From NCBI GenBank assembly GCA_016703425.1, contig JADJCA010000012.1, positions 1-64,000 of the forward strand: a DNA stretch of 64,000 bases. Direction: 5' to 3'. Both the position numbers and the translations under genes were made by a program. The notes beneath the pieces were generated by a model. That model saw only the letters and a program-made list of their open reading frames with translations. It was not told the DNA's origin and searched no databases. The DNA is from Myxococcales bacterium. GTDB lineage: Bacteria; Myxococcota_A; Polyangia; Polyangiales; Polyangiaceae. Below are positions 47,580 through 56,172 of the stretch, in pieces (the first letter of the stretch is position 1; each line of letters begins with the position of its first letter).

Positions 47580-47621
47580 ACTGGCGACCCGCTATTCACG
47601 AATGATGTCGGAGCTCTTGCT

Positions 47622-49424
47622 ATGAAAACTCGCAGAATCGTCGGTCCCTTCGCGCTTCCGTTGCTCGGTCTCTTGGCCGGCGCTTGCGGGAGCGATGAAA
47701 CGCCTGCGGGCAACAACGTTACGTGTGGCACCGGCACGCGTCTCGAGGGAACCGTATGCCTCTCCGATGGCGCGGGCCCCGGCGGCACGCTGCCCGACGG
47801 GGGCCCTGCGTCAGCCACGGACGCAACGACCGCGGGCGCCGCGGCGCCGCAATTCACCGGCGTCACCTCCGTCGCTCCCGCCACCACGACAAGCCTGCAG
47901 ATTACATGGGACGCCGCCAAGGACACCACGACCCCCGCGGAGAAGCTCGTCTACAACGTCTACGTCGCCACGAGCGCCGGCGCGCAGAACTTCTCCGCGC
48001 CAACGTTCACCACGCCGCCCGGCGCCACGTCGGTCGTGCTGAGCACGTTCACCAACAACACGACCTACTTCGTGGTGGTTCGCGCCGTCAACGAAGCCAA
48101 GGTTGAAGACAAGAACACCGCGGAGAAGAGCGGCAAGACCGAGGCGGACTCCGTCGTGCCAGCCTTCGCTGGAGCCACGCTCGCCGAGCCCGCCGCGGAC
48201 GGCTCACTCAAGATCTCGTGGACCCCCGCGACCGATGATCGCACGGCAGCGGCTGGCATGACGTACCTCGTCTACCTGGCGACCTCCGCCGGCGGCGAAG
48301 ACCTGAGCGGCCCGAGCTACGTGAGCGATGTCGGCGCGTCGAGCATCGTCATCAAGAACCTCCCTGTCGCCGAGGGCACCTACTACGCGATCGTTCGCGC
48401 CCGGGACGCAGCAGGCAACCTCGACACGAACAAGGTGGAGGTCTCGGCGAAGAACGGAAAGGACACGAAGGCGCCGGTCTTTGCCGGGTGCACCTCCGCC
48501 ACGGTCAAGGACGCCAGCACCATCACCGTCAGTTGGAAGGCCGCGACCGACGACACGACGCCCGCAGGGGCCATCGTCTACGACGTCTTTGCCTCCAAGA
48601 CCGCCGGCGTGCAGGACTTCACGACGCCGACGGCGACGTTCTCATCCGGGACCCTCGGCGACGTCGGCGGTCTCTTGCCCTCGAGTCAGTATTTCCTCGT
48701 CTGTCGCGCGCGCGACTTGAGCGGCAACGCGGACACGAACAAGCTCGAGCGCACCGCGACGACGCTCTCCGACGGCACGCCGCCCACGTTCCTCGGGATC
48801 ACCACCGTGAGCAACGTGACCTCCACCACGGTCGACCTCAACTGGGCCGCGGCGACCGACGACCAGACCATCGCTGGCGACATCGTCTACGACGTCTACC
48901 AAGCGGAGGCCGCCGGCGGCGAGACCTTCGGGCCGACACCGACGCTCAGTTCGCTGCCCGGGGCGACGAGCGTCACCATCCCCGACCTGACGCCCGCCAA
49001 GCAGTACTACTGGGTCGTCCGTGCGCGCGACAAGGCCGGCAACCGCGACCAAAACACCGTCGAAAAGACCGGGACCACGAAGGTCAGCTTTCAGCTCAAC
49101 GTCTTCCCCATTCTTTCGCAACACTGCGCCACCGCCGGGTGTCACGTGGCTGGCAACCCGCCCTTTGGCCTCGTCCTGACGCCTCGTTCCATCGCCTACG
49201 GCAACCTGCTGCTCAACTCCGGAGAGGTGCCCGCGTCGAAGCGTGTCCTCGCAGGGGACTCCGCGAACAGCTACTTGTTCAAGAAGCTGAACGGCCCGCC
49301 GCCCGCGCCGCCGGCGCCGCCTGTGGGCGAACTGATGCCGCCGGCCGTCGCCAACGATGTCCTGACGGCCAACGAGCGGAATACGATCAAGAGCTGGATC
49401 GACCAGGGCGCGCTCAGCAACTGA
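47622..49424 (+). CDS. Lipoprotein with four fibronectin-III-like modules and CX4CH domain
   Basis: 600 residues. Signal peptide with lipobox LAGAC (C22). Four FN3-like modules (starting near 70, 185, 285 and 385) share the PxFxG opening and VVRARDxAGN closing with the larger neighbour. The C-terminal domain opens VFPILSQHCATAGCH, a CX4CH motif near residue 502, and later has LMPPAV, a possible axial Met, followed by an ERNTIKSWIDQGA helix. That is close to the c-type domains of planctomycete and myxobacterial secreted proteins. 42 bp after the large paralogue; same transcript likely. Confidence 0.85.
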   Translation: MKTRRIVGPFALPLLGLLAGACGSDETPAGNNVTCGTGTRLEGTVCLSDGAGPGGTLPDGGPASATDATTAGAAAPQFTGVTSVAPATTTSLQITWDAAKDTTTPAEKLVYNVYVATSAGAQNFSAPTFTTPPGATSVVLSTFTNNTTYFVVVRAVNEAKVEDKNTAEKSGKTEADSVVPAFAGATLAEPAADGSLKISWTPATDDRTAAAGMTYLVYLATSAGGEDLSGPSYVSDVGASSIVIKNLPVAEGTYYAIVRARDAAGNLDTNKVEVSAKNGKDTKAPVFAGCTSATVKDASTITVSWKAATDDTTPAGAIVYDVFASKTAGVQDFTTPTATFSSGTLGDVGGLLPSSQYFLVCRARDLSGNADTNKLERTATTLSDGTPPTFLGITTVSNVTSTTVDLNWAAATDDQTIAGDIVYDVYQAEAAGGETFGPTPTLSSLPGATSVTIPDLTPAKQYYWVVRARDKAGNRDQNTVEKTGTTKVSFQLNVFPILSQHCATAGCHVAGNPPFGLVLTPRSIAYGNLLLNSGEVPASKRVLAGDSANSYLFKKLNGPPPAPPAPPVGELMPPAVANDVLTANERNTIKSWIDQGALSN

Positions 49425-49509
49425 CGCCCCGGCAAACCGCTGGAAATTCGAGCCCGCGGCTCTTCCGAAAGGTTCATCGGCTGGGGCCGTTGCGGTACCA
49501 TCGGCGCCC

Positions 49510-50931
49510 ATGACTCGCGCCGCTTCGTCTTCGCTCTTCTTCCGCCTCGGACTCGTGCTCATGCCGCCCATCGCGGTGCAGGCGTGCTCGCTCATCAACG
49601 CCTTCGACGACGTGAAGCCCGCCGTGGGCGACGCGTCGACGTCGGGCGGCGACGGCGGCGACACCGAGGCTGGCGGTGGCGACGCCAGCGGCGACGGCAA
49701 CGTGTCGACGGATGCGCCGGTGGTGGACACGGGCGTCGACGCCGGGCCCGAGGGCCTCGTTGTCGTTGCGGCGTTCCAGGCGGCCGGCATTGTCGGCGAC
49801 GCGAGCGTGCCCGCTCGCTACGTCACGTCGGTGCTCAACGCCGCCGACGGGAAGGAGCTTTCTCGTGAAGTGCTCCCGATCATGGGGAGCATCTACGACG
49901 AGGGGGCCGACCTTTGGTATCTCTTCGAGGCCAAGGTCACCGACGCACCTGGCTCCAGCGGACCTTCACCCGATCCTTACGCCGGCGACTCGGTCTTCGT
50001 GCGTCTCCGGAAGCTCGCCTCCGACGGCAAATGGACGGAGCTGTCGCGCGTGCGCGTTCCCGTGCCAACCACGACGGGCGGCAACTTCGCAGCGCAAGCC
50101 GCCGCCTTGGACAACCGCCTCGCGTACCTGGCCTTCGCGCCCGATGCGGCCACGCCGGCCTCCCTCGTGGTGCTCGACACAACCGACGCCGGCGCTTTCG
50201 GTGACGCGTCGGTAGACGCGAGCTCATGGCTCGCGAGCGAGCTGCTGAGCGTGGCGCCCCTTGGCATCACCGGCTCGCGCCTCAATGGCAACAGCGACAA
50301 CGTCACGTTGGTGCAGAACAAGTGTGTCGGCACGAACTGTCAGTTCGAGCTCTTTCCCATGAAGCTGCCGCACGCTTCGCTGAGCATCGCGCCGCGGGCG
50401 GGAGGGCCTGTGCCCGTGGGCAAGCCTTACAACTCGGGCACGACGCCGAATCAGGCCATTGGTGCGGCGGCCTACACGTCGCCCACCGAGTTGTTCGCGG
50501 TCCCCGGCTCGGCCACCGACGCGGGCGCCCTGCTCACGTCCTACTCGGCCGTCGACACCTTTGCCCTGAGCTCGGTTCCCTTTACGACTACGTCGGCAAC
50601 GCCTGGGCAGTTTCGCAGTCTTGCGGTCTCCACGTGTTTGGAGGCGGCGTTCGTCGCCGAGCGGATCGGCAACTCCATCATCGCGGTCCCGCTGAAGGCA
50701 GGAGGGACGCCGCTGCAGATCGTCGCGTCGGGGACGGTGACCTTCGAGCCGTACACGAGCGCGCTACTCGTCGAGAGCAGCGGCAGCGTGTCGGCCTTCA
50801 CCATTGCGGCCTCGGGAAACGGCTTCTCGCAGACGGCGCGGCCGGCGTTCAAGATGCCCAGTGATCTCAAGGCCTATCAGGTGGCTACGCGGCAGAGCCT
50901 CTCATTTCCGCCGGCCAAGTGCCCGAAGTAG
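49510..50931 (+). CDS. Hypothetical lipoprotein, probable beta-propeller
   Basis: 473 residues. Signal peptide with lipobox AVQAC (C26), a Gly/Asp/Ala linker (about 35-80), and a long beta-rich domain with repeated short Asp/Val/Thr strands. It lacks clear repeat sequence, so the propeller reading is weak. No catalytic motif found. 85 bp after the FN3 pair. Its stop lies 4 bp from the convergent ATP-grasp gene. Confidence 0.72.
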   Translation: MTRAASSSLFFRLGLVLMPPIAVQACSLINAFDDVKPAVGDASTSGGDGGDTEAGGGDASGDGNVSTDAPVVDTGVDAGPEGLVVVAAFQAAGIVGDASVPARYVTSVLNAADGKELSREVLPIMGSIYDEGADLWYLFEAKVTDAPGSSGPSPDPYAGDSVFVRLRKLASDGKWTELSRVRVPVPTTTGGNFAAQAAALDNRLAYLAFAPDAATPASLVVLDTTDAGAFGDASVDASSWLASELLSVAPLGITGSRLNGNSDNVTLVQNKCVGTNCQFELFPMKLPHASLSIAPRAGGPVPVGKPYNSGTTPNQAIGAAAYTSPTELFAVPGSATDAGALLTSYSAVDTFALSSVPFTTTSATPGQFRSLAVSTCLEAAFVAERIGNSIIAVPLKAGGTPLQIVASGTVTFEPYTSALLVESSGSVSAFTIAASGNGFSQTARPAFKMPSDLKAYQVATRQSLSFPPAKCPK

Positions 50932-50935
50932 CTCG

Positions 50936-51907
50936 TCAGGTTGACGACCCGCGCGCCGCGCCGCGGTTGAGTTCGCTCACCAAGTAGTCGACGACGCGCT
51001 CGAAGGGGTCGAACCCGAAGGCCTGGGCGACGGCAGGCCGCAGGTTCGAGTTCGCGTTGACGTCGTAGAAGACGAGGCGGCCGTCTTTTGCTTCAAGGTA
51101 TTCGATGCCGGCGACGTCAAGGCCACCGGCGCGGACGATGCTGAGGCCAGAAGCCACGGCTTCGGGCGGTACCTCTTTGTACGGAAAGAACTCGACGGGC
51201 TTGGTTGGCTTCCTCTCGGGCACCTCGCAGTGGGAGTCGCCGCCGCCTTCCGGGTTGCACATCTCGGACGGGCACAGGTTGAAGGCGCCATGGGACACGA
51301 CGCGCATCGCGTAGAGCAGCTCGTCGCCCAGAAATTCCATGCGCACGATGCCGCGCTCGGCGTCGACGTCGAAGTGCTCTTGCAGGAGCAGGAGGTTGTC
51401 GGGCGTCCACAGCTCGGGCTGGTCCCGGAGGAGCCGCCGCAGCTCATGCTTGGATTGGAGGAGGTACATCCTGGCGCCGCTGCCGCCTTGCTCCGGCTTG
51501 AGAAGCGCGGGCCATTCGGACCAAGCGTCGCAGGCGGCGTCGACGTCGTTGAAGGCCAGCGAGCGCGGATGAGCGATGCCGAGCTTCTTCATGAGCGATC
51601 CTTGCGCGCTCTTGCTCAGCTCAAGCGCAAAGGCGCCGGAGCCGTTGAGCACGCGCGCGCCCGCGAGCTCGAGGCTGCGCATCAGCGCCAGCGCCAGCGG
51701 TACGGCGCGCGTGTTGCTGCGCACGTACGCGCTCGGGCTCGCCTGGTTGAAGTAGAGCTTCGCCGATGGGACCTGATCGACGTCGAAGGCGGCACGCTTG
51801 AGGTCCAACGGTGCGAAGGAGATGCCCCTTCGGTCGAGGGCGGAAAAGAGCGGCTTTTGCCACTCGGGATGTTCGTGAAGAACGACGAGATCGACCACGG
51901 ACGCCAT
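50936..51907 (-). CDS. ATP-grasp protein, RimK-like
   Basis: The 323-residue protein has an N-terminal pre-grasp domain (1-105) and an ATP-grasp core (about 110-310). LLKPEQGGSGARMYLL is the nucleotide-binding glycine loop, and VFYDVNANSNLRP near residue 285 supplies the DxNxN Mg2+ site. Family members ligate amino acids to carboxyl groups (RimK, lysine-W or mycosporine types). The acceptor is unknown. A Cys-Pro-rich insert (CPSEMCNPEGGGDSHC) sits in the core and is unusual. Divergent from the propeller-lipoprotein gene. Confidence 0.85.
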   Translation of the reverse strand: MASVVDLVVLHEHPEWQKPLFSALDRRGISFAPLDLKRAAFDVDQVPSAKLYFNQASPSAYVRSNTRAVPLALALMRSLELAGARVLNGSGAFALELSKSAQGSLMKKLGIAHPRSLAFNDVDAACDAWSEWPALLKPEQGGSGARMYLLQSKHELRRLLRDQPELWTPDNLLLLQEHFDVDAERGIVRMEFLGDELLYAMRVVSHGAFNLCPSEMCNPEGGGDSHCEVPERKPTKPVEFFPYKEVPPEAVASGLSIVRAGGLDVAGIEYLEAKDGRLVFYDVNANSNLRPAVAQAFGFDPFERVVDYLVSELNRGAARGSST

Positions 51908-52101
51908 GTTAGCCCAGGTGCGTAGGGCGCTCGCGGGCGCTAGGGAAGAGCTCTCGAGAGAACTCTTGCGACGCGTTGAGACTCAACCGTGCCGCTTGCC
52001 GCGCCTGAAACGGCGGTCAGGCCGAAGTCGATGCGCTAACGTTCGCGGCGCTCCCTGCTCGGCGTCGCCATCGCCTCGCCATTCACCTCGGACATCGCAC
52101 C

Positions 52102-53313
52102 ATGAAGTCTTTCGTTCACCGTCTTCCTCATCGTCTCGGCGCCGCCCTGCTCCTCGCCCTCCTGCCCGTTTCGTGTAGCTCCGCGCCGAGCGAAGGCCCG
52201 GCCGCAGCGGCCCCCCAGTGCAAGGTCGACGCGGACTGCGCAGCCAAGGCCGGCACGACCCGGTGCGATGTTGCCAAGGGAGCCTGCGTCGCGCCGCCGG
52301 TCGGCTACGAGCTCGGCAGTGGCGACGGCACGGCGAGCTCCGTCGACTTCACCGAGGTCGGGAAGTTCAGCAAGAACATGAAGCCGGTAGACTTGGCGTT
52401 TCATCCGACGCGAGACGCCGAGCTTTGGGTCGTAGGCTACGGAGACGACTCGGTGCAGGTGGGGACGGGCATCACGGGCGAACCGGCGTGGACGCGCTAC
52501 TACGACCTTGCGGCGGGCCACTTCATGCATCGGCCCCCGGCGCTCGCCATGGGCCCCGGCGACACCTGGGGCACCTGTGGCAACAACGACAATTCGCAGA
52601 ATGTCGCCGGCTCCGATGGGCAGGGGGAGCTCTTCATGGGACCGGCGCTGTTCTCGTCGGACCTCACGATTTTTCCGAAGCCCGCGACCGACCTCGGCTC
52701 GCACCTCGATATGTTGCATCACTCACCTCTGTGCCGAGGCATCGCCCACGTCGAAGCCAACGTGTATTGGGTTTTCAATGGCTACGACCTCTCGCTCGAC
52801 CGCATCGACTTCGCGAAGGACCACGGGCCCGGCAACGACGACCACTCCGACGGCGAAATTTTTCAATACGCCGTGGGCCAAGTGAAGCCCGCAAGCGACG
52901 AGACCTCGAGCCACATGGTCTTCGACACCGACGGATTCCTCTACGTCGCCGACACTGGGAACCAGCGCATCGTGCGCCTCGACACGGCGCGCGGGCGTCG
53001 CAAGGGCAATCTGCCCCGGCGGTTGGAGCCGCTCGCCAAGAGCGGTGTCATGACGGACGCCGACGTCGAGGAGGTGATCCCGCGGGGCCAGCTCGACAAG
53101 CCCAGCGGCCTCGAGCTGCGAGGCGGCGCGCTCTACGTGACCGACGCCGCCACGAGCACGTTCCATGTCTTCCAGAAGGACGGGAAGAAGGTGAGGAGCC
53201 TCGCCACGGGCCTCCCACCGGGCTCGCTCTCTGGGTTCTCCTTTGGGCCCGAGGGCAAGATCTACTTCGTCGACAAGATCGGCAGCCGCGTCGTTCGCAT
53301 CGACCCGAAGTAG
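52102..53313 (+). CDS. Lipoprotein with NHL/six-bladed propeller domain
   Basis: 403 residues. Signal peptide with lipobox LLPVSC (C25), a short Cys-rich unit (CKVDADCAAKAGTTRCDVAKGAC at about 40-62), then a propeller with repeated blade motifs, such as FDTDGFLYVADTGNQRIVRLD and RGGALYVTDAAT. HLDMLHHSPLC contains several His-Asp residues and could be a metal site or an inserted loop. A secreted binding or hydrolytic protein is plausible; no named family. Confidence 0.78.
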   Translation: MKSFVHRLPHRLGAALLLALLPVSCSSAPSEGPAAAAPQCKVDADCAAKAGTTRCDVAKGACVAPPVGYELGSGDGTASSVDFTEVGKFSKNMKPVDLAFHPTRDAELWVVGYGDDSVQVGTGITGEPAWTRYYDLAAGHFMHRPPALAMGPGDTWGTCGNNDNSQNVAGSDGQGELFMGPALFSSDLTIFPKPATDLGSHLDMLHHSPLCRGIAHVEANVYWVFNGYDLSLDRIDFAKDHGPGNDDHSDGEIFQYAVGQVKPASDETSSHMVFDTDGFLYVADTGNQRIVRLDTARGRRKGNLPRRLEPLAKSGVMTDADVEEVIPRGQLDKPSGLELRGGALYVTDAATSTFHVFQKDGKKVRSLATGLPPGSLSGFSFGPEGKIYFVDKIGSRVVRIDPK

Positions 53314-53368
53314 CGGGACGCTCAGCGCCTCGACGTTGGCGCATCGCGCCGAAGAGTCGGCGGAGCTC

Positions 53369-54853
53369 TTAGAGCTTGTCTTCGATGGCGCGGCCTTGAA
53401 CCTGAGTCGACTTGCCCGTGGTGACCGGCGCGGGCGTCGCTGCCGTCGGCGGCTTCTCGCCTGCCGTTGGCGCCGTGGTTCGCGTGGTACGTGAGCCGGA
53501 GCGGCCGCTACGGCCCGTGTCGGCAGGTTGGGCCACGGTGGTGACGGCGCCGGCGCCGGCGTCGACGACGGCTGGCTCCGTCTGCGCGGTCGGTGCGGCT
53601 TGCGCGGTCGGCGTCGCCGTTGGCGTCGTGACGGCCGGGGTCGTGGGCGCGGTCACCGTGGTGGCCGTCGTCGTTGGTGCCGGCCCGGCGGCGGTCTTGT
53701 CGCCGCCACCCTTCAACAGAACCACGGCACCGATGCCCCCCAACAACAGGACCGCCGCCACCGCTGCGATGGCGACCACGGCGCTCGACTTCTTGGCGCC
53801 GGTGTCTTTCACCGACGACGTCATGCTTCCGGCGCCTGTCGTTCCGGCGAGCGGCAATTGACCCGGGTTCGTCTGGCCGACGGCCGGCTGCATGATGTCC
53901 GCCATCACGGGCCCGCCAGCGCCGGTGCTCGCCATCGGGGATGGCGAAGACATGGGTGACGACTGCATCGGGGGGCGGAACGCCTGGGGCGTACCGGCCA
54001 TCCACTGCGAGATGGCCTCCGCGAATTCAGTCGAGGTCTGGAAGCGATCGCTGGGCTCGCGGGCCATGCCCTTCTTGATGATCGCGGCGAAGTTCGGGTC
54101 GAGGCCCGGCACGAGCGACTCGGGCGCCGGCGGCGGCTCGAGCACGATCTTGAACATCAGTTCGTTGAAGGTGTCGGCGAGGTACGGCACCTGCCCGGTG
54201 ATGCACTCGAAGAGCACGACGCCCGCCGAATAGATGTCCGACCGATGGTCCGATTGCTTGGACCCTTTGGCCTGCTCCGGCGACATGTAATACGGCGTGC
54301 CGATGACCGCGCCGGTGCGCGTCATGCTCATGCCCGAATCGCCGGAGAGTTGGTTGAACTTGGAGACGCCGAAGTCGACGATCTTCACAAAGTCTTCGCC
54401 GCGCTTGTCCTTGGTGAGGAAGATGTTGTCGGGCTTGAGATCGCGGTGAACGATGCCGGCCTTGTGCGCCGCCTCGAGGCCTTCGAGGAGCTGGACCATG
54501 AGCGGCGCGGCGACCTGGGGCGTGAGGCGCCCGGCCTTGGTGACGCGCGCCGTCAGGTTCTCGCCGTCGAGGTACTCCATGACCATGTAGCGAGAGCCCG
54601 AGGGCAACTCGCCGAGGTCGTAGACTTCGACGATGTGATCGGAGCCGATCTTTCCGGCGGCCTGCGCTTCTCGCTCGAAACGCTCGACGACGGACGCGTT
54701 GTCGGCGATGCCCGCGTGGAGGAGCTTGATGGCCACGCGGTGGTGGATGCGAACGTTCTCGCCCTCGTAGACGGCGCCCATGCCGCCTTCGCCGAGCAGC
54801 CGCACGATGCGGTACTTTTTGTCGAGGAGCTGACCAATCGTTACATCTGCCAT
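53369..54853 (-). CDS. Ser/Thr protein kinase, PknB-like, single TM
   Basis: 494 residues, full Hanks kinase domain: GEGGMGAVYEG (21-31), catalytic lysine in VAIKLLH (K43), HRDLKPDN, DFGVSK and GTPYYMSPEQ (all intact). Domain ends about residue 285. A linker of 80 residues follows, then one TM segment (about 356-378, SSAVVAIAAVAAVLLLGG) and a Thr/Ala/Pro-rich extracytoplasmic tail. The start overlaps the stop of the TPR gene by 13 bp, so kinase and TPR protein form one transcription unit. Confidence 0.95.
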   Translation of the reverse strand: MADVTIGQLLDKKYRIVRLLGEGGMGAVYEGENVRIHHRVAIKLLHAGIADNASVVERFEREAQAAGKIGSDHIVEVYDLGELPSGSRYMVMEYLDGENLTARVTKAGRLTPQVAAPLMVQLLEGLEAAHKAGIVHRDLKPDNIFLTKDKRGEDFVKIVDFGVSKFNQLSGDSGMSMTRTGAVIGTPYYMSPEQAKGSKQSDHRSDIYSAGVVLFECITGQVPYLADTFNELMFKIVLEPPPAPESLVPGLDPNFAAIIKKGMAREPSDRFQTSTEFAEAISQWMAGTPQAFRPPMQSSPMSSPSPMASTGAGGPVMADIMQPAVGQTNPGQLPLAGTTGAGSMTSSVKDTGAKKSSAVVAIAAVAAVLLLGGIGAVVLLKGGGDKTAAGPAPTTTATTVTAPTTPAVTTPTATPTAQAAPTAQTEPAVVDAGAGAVTTVAQPADTGRSGRSGSRTTRTTAPTAGEKPPTAATPAPVTTGKSTQVQGRAIEDKL

Positions 54854-55983
54854 GGAAGCGCTCCCCCCATCAGGACTCCACCAACGGTACCGTCACGAGA
54901 GATCATCGGTGCGAGGCGAAGCGGCGCGCTCGCGGCGCGCACACGGCGCGTCTCGCCGCTGGCGAGGCGCTCCACTTCAACCGTGGGCCGACTCAAGTAG
55001 AAGACCGCCGTGACGGCCGCGCCGACCACCGTTCCCGCCAGCAGGACATCGGAGACGAGGTTCATCGTCTCGCCGGACTCCTTGAGCGACTGAGCCTTGT
55101 CGGGGGACCGGCCGTCGTTGGCTGATTTGTAGTCGCTCTGCTTCGAGAGGCCCACCACGCCGGTGACGACGGTGCCGATGGCGAAGAGGCCCGTGGCCAC
55201 GCCGCCGACGATGACCGACGTCGGGATCGGTCGCTCCTGGACGCGCACCGTCTTTGGACCCGTGTCGCCCGAGGGGCCTTGGGCCACCGGCGCTTGCTTG
55301 AACTCGAAGGCGTGGGCCGGCATCTCCTTCTGACCCGTGGTGTCGAACTCCCACGTCACATCGGGGAACCCTTCGCTGCGTGCTGTGAGCACGTGGGCCC
55401 CCGAGTGGATGCCCACGCGGGTCGGCTTGTCGAAGGGACCGTAGGCGTTGGTGATGCGCTCGCCGCGCACCGGCACGCGAGCATCGACGATGGTGAAGCG
55501 CGGTTGGTTCGAGCTGACGGTGATCCAGACGAGGCCCGCCTTCAGCGTCTGCAAGTCGGTCTTCACTTGTTGCGCGACGGCCGCATCGATGAGGTCCTTG
55601 CCGTCGGCCAGGTACTTCTCATACGCGGAGATGGCCTCCTCGTCGCGCTCGAGCTTCATGGCGCAGAGGCCGAGGTTGTTCAGGATCTTGTAAACGGGCG
55701 ATGCGGCGTAGGCAGCCTTGAACTCGCGGTACGCCTCTTCGTAACGAGCGCCGCCGGGGTCCTTGAGGAGGTTCACGCCAGCGGCAAAGCGCGCCTTGGC
55801 CTCTTCGCTGATCTCCGCTGCCGGCGCCGGCGCGGCGGACGTTGGGGCTGGCGCCTGCGCATGCACGGCGCGCGTCTGCGCGAAACACGACAAGGCGGCT
55901 GCGGCTCCCAGGGCGAGCGGTGCGAAGCGGTGTGAAAACGAAGCGGCGAAGGGGCGAGGGGCCCGACCAAGAAGTGCGCGCAT
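54841..55983 (-). CDS. TPR-like periplasmic/membrane protein upstream of the kinase
   Basis: 380 residues. Signal peptide with an AHA-type cleavage site (about 1-43). A helical TPR-like block at about 60-145 (FAAGVNLLKDPGG...YKILNNLGLCAMKLERDEEAISAYEKYL) is followed by a PEGA-like beta segment (about 150-215), then two TM segments (about 250-275 and 300-330). The domain order matches myxobacterial proteins that accompany kinases. It probably carries a signal to the kinase. Confidence 0.82.
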   Translation of the reverse strand: MRALLGRAPRPFAASFSHRFAPLALGAAAALSCFAQTRAVHAQAPAPTSAAPAPAAEISEEAKARFAAGVNLLKDPGGARYEEAYREFKAAYAASPVYKILNNLGLCAMKLERDEEAISAYEKYLADGKDLIDAAVAQQVKTDLQTLKAGLVWITVSSNQPRFTIVDARVPVRGERITNAYGPFDKPTRVGIHSGAHVLTARSEGFPDVTWEFDTTGQKEMPAHAFEFKQAPVAQGPSGDTGPKTVRVQERPIPTSVIVGGVATGLFAIGTVVTGVVGLSKQSDYKSANDGRSPDKAQSLKESGETMNLVSDVLLAGTVVGAAVTAVFYLSRPTVEVERLASGETRRVRAASAPLRLAPMISRDGTVGGVLMGGALPWQM

Positions 55984-56107
55984 ACGGGCAAAAAGCCTAT
56001 CACAGCGCGTCTCTCGGACGACAATGAGCGGCGAAGGTTTTCACTGCCTTTCTTGAGGTGGACAGGACCGGCGATGCACCGACAACGGGGGCGCCCCCCG
56101 CCTGGCC

Positions 56108-56172
56108 GGTGAGGCTGGCTGGTGAGGCTGGCTGGTGAGGCTGGCTGGTGAGGCTAGCTGGTGAGGCTAGCT
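56108..56172. repeat. 13-bp tandem repeat (5 units) ending at the PP2C stop codon
   Basis: Unit GGTGAGGCTGGCT occurs in three perfect copies at 56108-56146, then two with GGTGAGGCTAGCT at 56147-56172. The CTA within the last unit supplies the stop TAG (56167-56169) of the minus-strand PP2C gene. A 13-bp period is out of frame, so a change in copy number would alter the protein's C-terminus. Confidence 0.9.

Noticed and set aside
56108..56172. CRISPR-like tandem repeats
   Set aside because: Units are 13 bp with no spacers and no cas genes nearby; it is a minisatellite.
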